Shown piece by piece: positions 1 through 8,236 of a stretch of 64,000 nucleotides of DNA. The notes beneath the pieces are model-generated. The model did no database searches and had not been told where the DNA came from. It was given only the letters and a program-made list of their open reading frames with translations. Source of the stretch: Mixta calida (GTDB lineage: Bacteria > Pseudomonadota > Gammaproteobacteria > Enterobacterales > Enterobacteriaceae); contig NZ_CP026378.1 in the NCBI RefSeq assembly GCF_002953215.1, positions 3,826,540-3,890,539 of the forward strand. The letters are read 5' to 3'. Every line of letters starts with the position of its first letter. The stretch's first letter is position 1. Position numbers and translations under genes: made by a program.

Positions 1-1462
1 TAGTCCGATCCACCAGTACCAGCTTGCCGAGCTGCTCCAGCTGGTAATCAGTAGGAAACGGCGACATCACCACTACCGGTTTCCCCTTTTCGCTGAGCCG
101 CACGGTGGATATGACGAAATCTTCTTCAATCGTCGCCTGCGCTTCATATTCCCGCAGCGAGATAATGCGCGTCACCACAAGTTGCGGATATTTGCGCAGC
201 AGCATCGCCTGGATCATGCGCACAGTAGAGTTGCCGGTATCGCACACCAGCAGCACTTCAGGATGGCGCTCGTAGCCCACGTTATAGTGACGCTCCAGCC
301 CTACGCCGATATGCAATACCAGAAAACCGATCTCATTTTCGCTGATGACATAAGGGGTATATTTGCTCCAGCTGGAGACCGCCGCCAGCGTGACGTCGTA
401 TGCCATCGGATAGTGCTGCTTAATATTAGAAAGCAGCGGGTTCGGGATGGTTATCTGGTAACGCACACGGGTAATCATGGTCTTGATGTGCGTTAGCAGA
501 TCGGCGCGCAGCTGCTGATCGTCCTGCAGATTGTAGTTGTAGTGGGTATTGATGTAGCTGAGGATATAGTCCACCAGCGAATCGCCGTCATCGGCGCTGA
601 TGGCGCTGGGCGCAATCTCCTCAACGCGGCGCGCGGCGATATTCAGGCGCAGCCAGGCCTCTTCCGCCGGCGCGATCGCCTTACCGGCTATCGGCCGCAT
701 CAGGTTGATGATATGGCGCGCTGCTTCGTACACATCCTTATCCACCTCCTCGGCGCTAAAGTCGGAAAGCGGATAGCCTTCGCTAATGCGGCGCACCGCC
801 ACCGCGCAATAAAGCCGCAGATAGAGTTCGCCCTCATCGGTCATACGAATATTAAAGCGCGCGAAACAGTGTTGCAGCAGCGGTTGAAGCGTCAGCAGCA
901 TGCCGCTGTTCAACGCCTCCATTTGCAGCAGCGGGCTTTCGCTGTTTTCCTGCGCAATCTGATACAGCAGGTCGGTCAGACAGGTACGAATCGCCATCTC
1001 GCTGCCGAACAGCTTCATGCCATAGCGCGGGCGCGCCTCAATCGTCAGCTGATAGCGGCTAAGCCACTCCCGCACCTCGGCCATATCGCTTTGCAGCGTG
1101 GCGCGGCTGACAAACCACTCCTCCGCCAGATCTTCCAGCTTAATGGCCCAGGCGGAGGTCAGAAAACGCGTCAGCAGATAGTGTATTCGCTCGTTCGACG
1201 TGCGCGGCACGCGCAGCCGCGACGGCGTTTGCTGACGCAGCCGCTGGTAGCGCGCCGGATCGTGAATGCGTAGCTGATAGCCTTCGCCGCGGCTGAGAAC
1301 AAACAGCGCGCCATGTTCAGCCAGCATCTCATTCAGCATGTTGATGTCGGTGCGCACGGTGCGCGTAGAGACGGAAAAACGCCGCGCAAGCTCATCCTGC
1401 GGCAGCGTTTCGCTTTGCAGCGTATCAAACAGTTGCGCCAGTCGCTGGTTTGGAAATCTCAC
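1..1462 (-). CDS. PRD-domain transcriptional regulator with EIIB-like domain (3' end outside window)
   Basis: Only the first 487 residues lie in the window. An N-terminal helix-turn-helix (about residues 20-45) and a second HTH-like segment (about 105-135) are followed by two PTS regulation domains; His325 and His384 sit in PRD2-like contexts. A PTS EIIB-like fold follows, with Cys407 in the loop LLVCDTGNST. The DNA-binding N terminus makes it an MtlR/LicR-type activator, not a BglG-type RNA-binding antiterminator. Activity would be set by phosphorylation at the PRD histidines and the EIIB cysteine. The GTG start at 1462 has a GGGGAG ribosome site about 8 bases upstream. It lies 58 bases after the lactonase gene on the same strand, so it is probably the regulator of the cluster up to 8236. 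An EIIA-like C-terminal domain, common in this family, would be beyond the edge. Confidence 0.85.
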   Translation of the reverse strand, partial: MRFPNQRLAQLFDTLQSETLPQDELARRFSVSTRTVRTDINMLNEMLAEHGALFVLSRGEGYQLRIHDPARYQRLRQQTPSRLRVPRTSNERIHYLLTRFLTSAWAIKLEDLAEEWFVSRATLQSDMAEVREWLSRYQLTIEARPRYGMKLFGSEMAIRTCLTDLLYQIAQENSESPLLQMEALNSGMLLTLQPLLQHCFARFNIRMTDEGELYLRLYCAVAVRRISEGYPLSDFSAEEVDKDVYEAARHIINLMRPIAGKAIAPAEEAWLRLNIAARRVEEIAPSAISADDGDSLVDYILSYINTHYNYNLQDDQQLRADLLTHIKTMITRVRYQITIPNPLLSNIKQHYPMAYDVTLAAVSSWSKYTPYVISENEIGFLVLHIGVGLERHYNVGYERHPEVLLVCDTGNSTVRMIQAMLLRKYPQLVVTRIISLREYEAQATIEEDFVISTVRLSEKGKPVVVMSPFPTDYQLEQLGKLVLVDRT

Positions 1463-1520
1463 GGCAGCTCTCCCCTGCTGGCAGCGCCGATGCGCTGCAA
1501 ATGAATCTGTCAGCTTACCA

Positions 1521-2666
1521 TCAGGGCGCGATCACCATCTGTGATGGCGCGCCAATGGCAATATAGTCATCGCTGAAATGGAGCTTCCCGCTCTCCTTGT
1601 CCCGCTGGAAACGGGTGATATTATCGCTGCGCTGATTCAGCACATAGAGGGTCTGCTCATCCGGCGAAAGCGTCAAGGTGCGCGGATAGTCGCCGCGCGT
1701 CCAGATATGTTCGACCAACGTTAACGCCCCGTCAGCGCCGATTTGAAAATGGGCGATGCTGTTATGCAGCCGGTTCAGGACATAAAGATGCTTTCCGGCC
1801 TTATCGATCGCCAACCCTGAAGCGAAGCTGGTGCCTTTATAGCCCGGCGGCAGCGAGGAAACCGTTGCCCCTTCCGCCAGCGCGCCCGTTTCGCCGTTCA
1901 GCCGATAGCGGGTCAGCGTCGAAGCCTCTTCATTAATCAGATAAAGCGATTTTCCGTCCGGTGTAAAGACGAAATGCCGCGGCCCGGCGCCTGCTGAAGA
2001 GGCGGCGATCCACGGCGGCGTGTTCGGCGTCAGCTTGCCCTGCCGATCGATCCGGTATTGGTAAATACAATCTAACCCTAAGTCGGTGCTGAACACATAG
2101 CGGCCGGAAGGATCGCTGGCGATCATATGCGCATGCGGCCCGTTATGATCGCTGATGGCAAAGCTGCCTTCCACGGCGGCCTGTGGCTGCGCGGCGCCGG
2201 GCGGCCCCTGATGCTGTTTGCTGTCGCTCGCCGCATCCAGCCCGCCGTCGGCGCACACCGGCAGCACCGCGATGCTGCCGCTTACGTAGTTCGCCACCAG
2301 CAAAAATTTGCCGTCAGGCGTCAGCGAGAGATAAACCGGACCGCTGCCTTCGGCGCTGGCCTGATTAATTTCCGTCAGCCCGCCCACCTTATCCAGCCGG
2401 TAAGCGGTAATCGTGCCTGGATCGCTTTCGCTGGCGACATACAGCACGTCGCCCTGCGCGTTGATCGTCAGCTGCGCCGCATCAGGCAGGCGGCTTACTG
2501 CGGTTTTGTCATGCAGCGAGCCGTCCGATGCAACGCGAAAGCGATAGACGCCCTCGCCGTGCGGCTGATGGGTGCCGACAAAAGCCCAGGGAGACGCCTC
2601 CGCCAGCGGCGCAACGCTGATTAATACCATAAGTGCAGGAAACAGTCGCATCGCTTTTTTCCTCAT
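1521..2666 (-). CDS. exported lactonase-family beta-propeller protein
   Basis: The 381-residue protein starts with a basic, hydrophobic signal peptide (about residues 1-24, ending LAEAS), so it is probably periplasmic. The rest is a series of repeated blades with motifs such as LTINAQGDVLYV, LSLTPDGKFLLVANY and LTLSPDEQTLYVLNQ, typical of the seven-bladed Lactonase/6-phosphogluconolactonase (Pgl) family. Cytoplasmic Pgl acts on 6-phosphogluconolactone. The signal peptide argues for an unphosphorylated sugar lactone or another extracytoplasmic substrate here. It lies 30 bases after the aldolase gene and before the regulator, so it may open a lactone form of the compound the cluster consumes. 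Family assignment is firm; substrate is unknown, and a pure binding role cannot be excluded. Confidence 0.8.
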   Translation of the reverse strand: MRKKAMRLFPALMVLISVAPLAEASPWAFVGTHQPHGEGVYRFRVASDGSLHDKTAVSRLPDAAQLTINAQGDVLYVASESDPGTITAYRLDKVGGLTEINQASAEGSGPVYLSLTPDGKFLLVANYVSGSIAVLPVCADGGLDAASDSKQHQGPPGAAQPQAAVEGSFAISDHNGPHAHMIASDPSGRYVFSTDLGLDCIYQYRIDRQGKLTPNTPPWIAASSAGAGPRHFVFTPDGKSLYLINEEASTLTRYRLNGETGALAEGATVSSLPPGYKGTSFASGLAIDKAGKHLYVLNRLHNSIAHFQIGADGALTLVEHIWTRGDYPRTLTLSPDEQTLYVLNQRSDNITRFQRDKESGKLHFSDDYIAIGAPSQMVIAP

Positions 2667-2696
2667 TTCTGGCGCGTTCGCCGCTGGCGACGCGGG

Positions 2697-3437
2697 TTAG
2701 CCTACCAGTTTTTTAGTGATGGCCAGCAACGTCCTGACATCGTCAGGTCGCGTGTCGCCGGACGCTTTATCAATAATCGAGCTGTAGATATGCGGGATAA
2801 TTTTGCTGACCCCAGCATCCAGCGCAATCTGCAAAATCGCCTCATAGTTGTCCAGATCGATGCCGCCGGTCGGCTCCAGCCAGAAGTCGTGCTTCGCACA
2901 GGCCTGCGCGACCGCCGTAAACTCATCGACCGCCTTCAGGCCGCCCATCGGAAAATATTTAATGGAGCTGCCGCCCATATCTTTCAGCATGGCGATAGCC
3001 GTTTCTACCGGCACAATGGCATCCGGCGCCTGCGCGCTCAGCGGGCCGGTTGAGATCTTAACCCTGCCGGGCGTGCCGGTAGGCGATACCAGACCGTTCA
3101 CCACCGTTTGCTGTTGGCCCAGCAGAGCGCGGCTGGTGGCGACGCCGGTAAAGACCTGGTTAACGTGCTGCGGCTGCACTTCACGGCTGATTTCGCTGAC
3201 CATCGCCGACTGACGCGGATCGCCGGCGCCAAGGCCGACGGAAAGCGCGTTGTTGATCAGCGCGGCGTATTCACGCATATCTTTCACGGCGTGCTCTACG
3301 CTGGCGTAGTTTTTTGACAGCACGCCGACCAGCACGTGACCTTCAGCCGCCTGCCAGATGGCCTGCGCGTTCGCTTTCGATCCTGCCAGTACGTTCAGGC
3401 AGACACGGTTTTGATAAAAATCAGGCGTCAGCTTCAT
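2697..3437 (-). CDS. dagF: KDGP aldolase-family protein (DagF/DgaF-like)
   Basis: The 246-residue protein matches the KDGP aldolase family found beside DgaE-type ammonia-lyases. These proteins cleave 2-keto-3-deoxy-6-phosphogluconate into pyruvate and glyceraldehyde 3-phosphate. Visible TIM-barrel features are IKYFPMGG with Lys160, the likely Schiff-base lysine by analogy with other keto-deoxy-acid aldolases, and EPTGGID at 188-194. The ATG at 3437 overlaps the end of the DgaE-like gene by 4 bases, indicating translational coupling. In Salmonella the equivalent pair (DgaE-DgaF) degrades D-glucosaminate 6-phosphate. The transporter here is different, so the natural substrate may differ too. 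Confidence 0.82.
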   Translation of the reverse strand: MKLTPDFYQNRVCLNVLAGSKANAQAIWQAAEGHVLVGVLSKNYASVEHAVKDMREYAALINNALSVGLGAGDPRQSAMVSEISREVQPQHVNQVFTGVATSRALLGQQQTVVNGLVSPTGTPGRVKISTGPLSAQAPDAIVPVETAIAMLKDMGGSSIKYFPMGGLKAVDEFTAVAQACAKHDFWLEPTGGIDLDNYEAILQIALDAGVSKIIPHIYSSIIDKASGDTRPDDVRTLLAITKKLVG

Positions 3438-4555
3438 GCTTGTTTCGCTCCTGTAATCAGTGCCTTAATGCTAAGGAAAATGGTGTTGAGCTGTTCCGGC
3501 GTCACGCTGCGCACGTCCGCTTCGACAATGCCTTCGTTCGCCTTATAACCGCGGAAATAGATGGCGATCGCGCCCTCTTTCAGCGCCTGTACCAGCTCGC
3601 CGGTAGTTTGACCGATAGCCGCCTCGTCAAAATGGATCTCCGCGCGGGCGATATCACGGCCCGCGGCGTCCCACACCACGCGCGCGGTCACGCCGGTCAG
3701 ACCGTTCAGGTTGTCGATAAAGGCGGACATCTTCTCGACCATCTGCGCCCCGCTCTCTTTTTCGCGCGTCAGGTAGTTTTCAATCGCCTGCGTCAGGCCG
3801 AGGATACCCTCTTTGCCGACCTTCATCGCCCGGCCAATGCCCGCCGACTGGCGTTTTACCCATTCAACGTACTGATGCTTGCCGACCACCAGGCCGCTGG
3901 TCGGCCCTTCGATCGCTTTGGCGCCGCTGTAGATCACCAGATCGGCGCCCTGCTGGTAGTAACGTTGCAGATCTTCTTCCGCCGCGGCGTCGACGATCAG
4001 CGGCACGTTATGCTTGCGCGCCACCGACGCCGCCTGCTCAACGCTGAGATGGCTCTTTTGCACGCAGTGGTGCGATTTTATATACATAATCGCCGCGGTT
4101 TGCGGCGTCACCGCAGCGGAAAGCTGCTCGGCGGAACATTCGTTGGCGTAGCCCGCCTCAACCAGACGGCCGCCGCCCAGCGCCACCATGGTGCCGACCG
4201 GCGCGCCAAAATTAACGTTGTGCCCTTTCGGCAGCACGATTTCATGCGGCACCGTCAGCGCGGCGGTATGCAGATTATCCAGCAGCCAGCGATCGTCTTT
4301 CACAATCACCGCCGCTACTGACTGCGCGATGCCCGCAGAGGCGCAGGAGACCACCACGGCGTTTTCCGCGCCGAGCAGACCGGCAATATAGGTGCCGGTT
4401 TTATCAACTAAATCTTTGATTTCAAAATAGTGATTCAGGCCATATTTTACCGTATCCACCACATCCGCCGACGGCGTGGAAACCCCCAGAATGGTCATGC
4501 GCCCGGAAGCGTTGATCACCTGCTTCAGGCCATACTTTTCATAAATCGAAGACAT
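3434..4555 (-). CDS. dgaE: DgaE-family PLP-dependent ammonia-lyase (SelA-like fold)
   Basis: The 373-residue SelA-like fold type I PLP enzyme has Lys213 in SGAKAIEGPTSG as the likely PLP lysine and an Asp in VDAAAEED (about 189) that would pair with the pyridine nitrogen. The family member DgaE eliminates ammonia from D-glucosaminate 6-phosphate to give 2-keto-3-deoxygluconate 6-phosphate, the substrate of the adjacent aldolase. The ATG at 4555 is chosen because an AAGGGA ribosome site precedes it and SSIYEKYGLKQVINASGRMT is the normal family N terminus. The frame is open further upstream, but that part is the overlapping amidohydrolase gene in another frame. It overlaps that gene by 17 bases. 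Distant homology to E. coli YhfS is expected. Confidence 0.85.
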   Translation of the reverse strand: MSSIYEKYGLKQVINASGRMTILGVSTPSADVVDTVKYGLNHYFEIKDLVDKTGTYIAGLLGAENAVVVSCASAGIAQSVAAVIVKDDRWLLDNLHTAALTVPHEIVLPKGHNVNFGAPVGTMVALGGGRLVEAGYANECSAEQLSAAVTPQTAAIMYIKSHHCVQKSHLSVEQAASVARKHNVPLIVDAAAEEDLQRYYQQGADLVIYSGAKAIEGPTSGLVVGKHQYVEWVKRQSAGIGRAMKVGKEGILGLTQAIENYLTREKESGAQMVEKMSAFIDNLNGLTGVTARVVWDAAGRDIARAEIHFDEAAIGQTTGELVQALKEGAIAIYFRGYKANEGIVEADVRSVTPEQLNTIFLSIKALITGAKQA

Positions 4556-5672
4556 GATTTGCTTTCCCTTCATCGGTAACCTTCCACTGTCCGGCAACGA
4601 CCGCCGCCAGCGGCACAAAATGTTGATGGCCCAGTACGCTTTCACCCTCTGAATCATCCAGCGGGCGCACCTCATCGCTAAAGGTAAACAGCGTGAGATC
4701 GGCGTCGTAGCCCGGCTCCAGGCGCCCTTTCCGCTTCAGGCGCAACCCTTCCGCCGCCTTCCAGGTCACGCAGTCGATAATCTGCGGCAGCGTCATTCCT
4801 ACGCTAAAGAATTTCGACATGACGTGCGCCAGGCTTCTCACCGGGCCTTCAATACGGTTGCGGCAGTAAATATCGGAGCTGATGGTGTCGGGCAGGATGC
4901 CCTGCGCAATCGCCTGACGCGCCACTTCGAAACTGAAACTGGCGCTGCCGTGGCCGACGTCCAGCCGCACGCCGCGCGCGATCGCCTTTTTCACCGCCAG
5001 GCGCAGTTCACCCGCAGGCGTCAAAATACGGTTGGGTTTGCCGTTATAGCAGTGGGTAATAATGTCGCCGGAGGTGAGCAGGTCGGCGATTTCATCGAGA
5101 TTCGGCGGGTTGTTGCCGATATGCACCATCAGCGGCAGGCCGCCGTTTTCCTGCTGGATCTCTTTGGCCATCTGCAACGGACGGACGCCGTTCTGCCCCA
5201 CCACGCTGCTGCTGATGCGCGCTTTGATGCCGAGAATAAAACCGGGCAGGCGCTGTAGCGCATCCCTGACGCCGACTTTATCGATCTGGCTTAGATCGGC
5301 CAGTTCATTCTGCGTGACGATGCCGGTGCGGGCGATATTCAGCAGCGCGTAAACCTGCGTTTCCGCCTGGCGCGTCAGCTGATAAAAGTCATCGATATCG
5401 TCCGCGCCGGTACTGCCCGCATCCACCACCGTGGTGACGCCGGTCGCGACGCCGATGCGATCCGCTTCATCATGATAAATGGGTGATTTTGGGTAGCAGT
5501 GAACATGAGAATCGATCCAGCCCGCGCTGACCCACACGGTGCCGTCCAGCACCTTTTCCTGCTTCGCTTCGCCGACAACCTCGCCGACCGCAGCGATTTT
5601 TCCGTCCTGAATGGCGATATCGACCAGCCGTTCATCCACCAGTCTGGCGCGACGAATAATCAGATCAAACAT
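4539..5672 (-). CDS. amidohydrolase/deacetylase-family metallohydrolase
   Basis: The 377-residue amidohydrolase-superfamily enzyme shows the full binuclear metal set: HVH at 56-58, the bridging lysine in LGIKARISS (Lys150), His184 in MVHIGN, His207 in ITHCYN and Asp267 in ISSDIYC. It belongs to the group often mis-annotated as dihydroorotase (COG3964). Some characterised members hydrolyse acetylated alpha-hydroxy carboxylates or N-acyl substrates. Its place just upstream of the lyase and aldolase suggests it removes an acyl group from the imported compound before deamination; that role is inference. No signal peptide is visible, so it should act in the cytoplasm. A 49-base gap separates it from the upstream membrane protein gene. 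Confidence 0.85.
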   Translation of the reverse strand: MFDLIIRRARLVDERLVDIAIQDGKIAAVGEVVGEAKQEKVLDGTVWVSAGWIDSHVHCYPKSPIYHDEADRIGVATGVTTVVDAGSTGADDIDDFYQLTRQAETQVYALLNIARTGIVTQNELADLSQIDKVGVRDALQRLPGFILGIKARISSSVVGQNGVRPLQMAKEIQQENGGLPLMVHIGNNPPNLDEIADLLTSGDIITHCYNGKPNRILTPAGELRLAVKKAIARGVRLDVGHGSASFSFEVARQAIAQGILPDTISSDIYCRNRIEGPVRSLAHVMSKFFSVGMTLPQIIDCVTWKAAEGLRLKRKGRLEPGYDADLTLFTFSDEVRPLDDSEGESVLGHQHFVPLAAVVAGQWKVTDEGKANHVFDL

Positions 5673-5721
5673 GAGAACCTCTCTCTGGCGGGCCTGCTAT
5701 AACGCGCAGGCCCGCGGTGAA

Positions 5722-6366
5722 TTACAGCGCTACCGGGAAGATCGCGCCCAGCACCATCGCGCCCAGGATGGCGCCGCCGGTGATCGGTTTGTTCCAGAGG
5801 TAGAACAGCAGCGCGCCAATCAGCGAACCGAGGCCGATAGGAATGGAGGCACCCATAGCGGAGAGGATGATCAACGGTCCAAGGAAGCGACCGGAGGCGT
5901 TGCCCGCGCCCATCATTACGTCCGCCCCGTAGGTGGAGTCGCTCTGATTGATGGTGAATTTACGCGCCAGAATGATCACGTAGCCGATCGCCAGACCGAT
6001 AACGAGGCCGGTCGCCAGCGACGCGGCGAAATTGGTAACCGGAAATTCAATGCCTGCGCCCAGCAGCAGCGCCGGTACGCCCAGCCCGACGCCGGTCTGG
6101 ATCGCGCCGCCGATATCAAGAATGCCCACCAGCGAGCCTTCAATGATGCGCGCGAACAGGAAGCTGGCGCCGAAGGCGGCGACCGCGCCGTAAACACCGG
6201 TCTCCATGCCGGAGCGCAGCATCGAGACAAAGGCGACTTCGTTAAACGCACCGATGCCGTAGAGGTAGTACATATGGGTACCGGCGAACACGCCGGCGGA
6301 CAGCAGGCCGACAAAGATCGGGAAAGACCAGTCCGCGTACCAGAATCCGCTTTTTGTTTCGTTCAT
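5722..6366 (-). CDS. DUF4310 family integral membrane protein
   Basis: The 214-residue, very hydrophobic protein has about five or six membrane segments rich in Gly and Ala, for example IFVGLLSAGVFAGTHMYYL, GLVIGLAIGYVIIL and LGAMVLGAIFPVAL. It matches the DUF4310 family, which occurs almost always beside DUF4311, DUF4312 and the SFCGS protein. No biochemical function is established. Its C terminus, with repeated GGAILGAM-like glycine motifs, resembles polytopic transporter subunits. The gap to the upstream DUF4311 gene is 14 bases, so the two are co-translated and probably form a heteromeric membrane complex. A transport role is inferred from hydrophobicity and from the catabolic neighbours. 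Confidence 0.8.
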   Translation of the reverse strand: MNETKSGFWYADWSFPIFVGLLSAGVFAGTHMYYLYGIGAFNEVAFVSMLRSGMETGVYGAVAAFGASFLFARIIEGSLVGILDIGGAIQTGVGLGVPALLLGAGIEFPVTNFAASLATGLVIGLAIGYVIILARKFTINQSDSTYGADVMMGAGNASGRFLGPLIILSAMGASIPIGLGSLIGALLFYLWNKPITGGAILGAMVLGAIFPVAL

Positions 6367-6380
6367 CGTTATGCTCCCGA

Positions 6381-7157
6381 TTATTTTCCGCTCAGTCCGT
6401 TATGGATCATCTCAAGCCAGTTCGGCGCACCCATATGGAACGATTCCAGCAGCTTAAGATCGAATCCGCGGAAGAAGCCGCTCAGCACGAACAGCAGTAC
6501 AATAGAGAACATCATCACTTTGGTGACTTTGTTCCAGCCGCTCTCTTCCACGCCTTTGCCGATCAGGATGCCCAGCACCAGACCCGGCACGGCGTTGCCC
6601 ATAATCAGCTGCGCGAGACCGCCGAAGATGGTGGCCCAGAAGCCCGATTTTTTACCGGCGTCAATCGCCGCCAGCCAGAAGATCACCGGCATCACGGTGT
6701 TGACCAGCAGGTTAGCCGCCGGCACCAGCACTTTCACCGCCGTGACCTGCAACGCTTCCGGCACTGCTGACGCGGTGGAATTCAGGAACGCCACCACGAA
6801 CATGCCGATAAGGCCGCAGGCGATAGCCATTTTTTTCGGATCGTGCAGCGTTTCCGCCACGTTGCGGTTTTTCACCATCAGCGCCGCCGCGCCCCAGTTG
6901 GGGATAATGCGGTGATCCACATCCTGCGTGAAGGAGCCAGCCGCAACCGAAGAAGCCCATGCGTTAAAGAAGAAGCCGAGACCAAAAGAGAAGTGAGAGG
7001 CGGGATCGCCTTCACAGGAGTTTAATTCGCCCAGTGTTCGAAATGCGCCCATCCCCTGCGAGGTTGGCGCATGAAACATACGCGCGGCGCCGGCGCCAAC
7101 GCCCACGCCTACCAGCCCGCCGATGACCAGCGACTTAAAGAGAATAATTAAAAACAT
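6381..7157 (-). CDS. DUF4311 domain integral membrane protein
   Basis: The 258-residue polytopic protein has about six hydrophobic segments and a glycine-rich N terminus (VIGGLVGVGVGAGAARMF). A conserved-looking polar loop, GELNSCEGDPASHFSFGLGFFFN, lies around residues 44-66; its Cys, Glu, Asp and His are unusual in a membrane protein and could line a substrate site. It matches DUF4311 and is always paired with DUF4310. Glycine-rich repeats such as GNAVPGLVLGILIGKG resemble those in DUF4310, suggesting the two are related halves of one channel or permease. Function is unproven. It follows the DUF4312 gene by 33 bases. Confidence 0.8.
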   Translation of the reverse strand: MFLIILFKSLVIGGLVGVGVGAGAARMFHAPTSQGMGAFRTLGELNSCEGDPASHFSFGLGFFFNAWASSVAAGSFTQDVDHRIIPNWGAAALMVKNRNVAETLHDPKKMAIACGLIGMFVVAFLNSTASAVPEALQVTAVKVLVPAANLLVNTVMPVIFWLAAIDAGKKSGFWATIFGGLAQLIMGNAVPGLVLGILIGKGVEESGWNKVTKVMMFSIVLLFVLSGFFRGFDLKLLESFHMGAPNWLEMIHNGLSGK

Positions 7158-7190
7158 CAGTCTTTCCTTATGTCTTATCGCCCAACGTTT

Positions 7191-7490
7191 TTATTGCGCT
7201 ACCGTAAACTCCACCTTGTCAGTATCAATTACGGTAACGTTGACGGTAATTTCCAGCTCCACGCTGTAATTCCGCCGCTCACGTGCCAGAAAGAAAAACA
7301 GAAACTTTTCCTTTTTGACGCTCTGTTGCGCCCGAATAACCTTTACGTCCTGTGGTTCGATGCGCAGCAAAATTTTGTTCGTGGATTGCAGCACCTGCTG
7401 CTGAACGCGGCTGAGAGCATCGGCAAAGGCTTTGCCTCGCGTATCGCCTTTGCCTTTAACGAGAACCGAGGTCGTGAATTGTTCTTTCAT
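7191..7490 (-). CDS. DUF4312 family small cytoplasmic protein
   Basis: The 99-residue soluble protein has an alternating hydrophobic pattern ending in a beta-rich segment (YSVELEITVNVTVIDTD) and a basic middle (KVIRAQQSVKKEKF). It matches DUF4312, known only from this gene context. It has no membrane segment, so it is probably a cytoplasmic partner of the DUF4310/4311 membrane pair. It follows the SFCGS gene by 2 bases and is clearly co-translated with it. No catalytic motif is recognisable. Confidence 0.78.
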   Translation of the reverse strand: MKEQFTTSVLVKGKGDTRGKAFADALSRVQQQVLQSTNKILLRIEPQDVKVIRAQQSVKKEKFLFFFLARERRNYSVELEITVNVTVIDTDKVEFTVAQ

Positions 7491-7492
7491 AC

Positions 7493-7849
7493 TCAGCTGC
7501 CGTACTTTTTATTCCAGGCCTGCACCAGCTTCTCGCCCAGTTCCTCTTTGTCCATAAAACCAAAACCCAGCACCGTCGCGCCTTCGTTAATCGCCGTTAC
7601 GCCTTCGTCAATAGAGCGCATGCCGTGCCTGGCTTTATAGCCATATTTGTTTTGCGCCGTAATCGCGCCCGCGCCGCCGCTGCCGCAGAATGAAATGCCG
7701 AAATCGGCATTTTCTGCTTTCATTACGTCGCCCAGCTTCATATCCGCCGCCACGCCCGGGACAACCACCGCGCGTCCGCCCGCTTTTTCAATGCCAGCCG
7801 CGACTTTCTGTCCTTTACCTAAACGATCGCCAATCACTACGGTTACCAT
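7493..7849 (-). CDS. glycine-rich SFCGS family protein
   Basis: The 118-residue protein carries the family signature ISFCGSGGAGAITAQNKYGY (about residues 53-72), which names the SFCGS family. The cysteine in the glycine-rich loop recalls PTS EIIB phosphocysteine loops, and the N terminus MVTVVIGDRLGKG looks like a small Rossmann-like strand-loop-helix. The GGAGA...GYKA pattern resembles E. coli YhfU (DUF2620), which sits beside a membrane protein (YhfT), a SelA-like enzyme (YhfS) and a PRD protein (YhfY), the same mix as here. A role as an energy-coupling or phosphoryl-accepting subunit is speculation. Confidence 0.8.
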   Translation of the reverse strand: MVTVVIGDRLGKGQKVAAGIEKAGGRAVVVPGVAADMKLGDVMKAENADFGISFCGSGGAGAITAQNKYGYKARHGMRSIDEGVTAINEGATVLGFGFMDKEELGEKLVQAWNKKYGS

Positions 7850-7906
7850 ACTGCATTCCTTCTGTTGTATTTGCTGACTGCCGGCAGGGCTGCGCCTGCC
7901 CGATGA

Positions 7907-8236
7907 TTAATTCGCTTTTGCCACTTCAAAATGCACCGAAAGCAACCACGCCTCTTCGCGCGGCAGATTGCCGAACAGATCGACCACCTGCTGTGCCAGA
8001 CGCATCGACTCCGGCGAGATATCTTCAAACAGTTCGGCTTCCACTTCCGGCAACGGTTCGCCGGTTAGCGAACGCAGCGCCATCGCGCGTACGTGGGAGG
8101 CCAGCATCTGCTGCTGCACCGCATTTGGATAAATAGCCTCAGCGGTAAAAAGCGCCTCGATCTGTTTCATTACCCGCTCGGCGAGCGCTGCAATCTCCGC
8201 GTCGCTTGCCGACTTCTGTTCCGCTATGTTATTCAC
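7907..8236 (-). CDS. PRD domain-containing small protein (YhfY-like)
   Basis: The 109-residue protein is little more than one PTS regulation domain: a helical body with LASHVRAMALRSLTGEPLP and an end containing LLSVHFEVAK, giving the two histidines usual in PRDs. It lacks a DNA- or RNA-binding domain, so it may sense phosphorylation state or interact with the large PRD regulator at 1-1462. I place the start at the GTG at 8236 because AGGAG lies 8 bases upstream. A GTG 9 bases earlier (8245) has its ribosome site too close. It is the first gene of the leftward cluster and parallels E. coli YhfY. Confidence 0.72.
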   Translation of the reverse strand: MNNIAEQKSASDAEIAALAERVMKQIEALFTAEAIYPNAVQQQMLASHVRAMALRSLTGEPLPEVEAELFEDISPESMRLAQQVVDLFGNLPREEAWLLSVHFEVAKAN

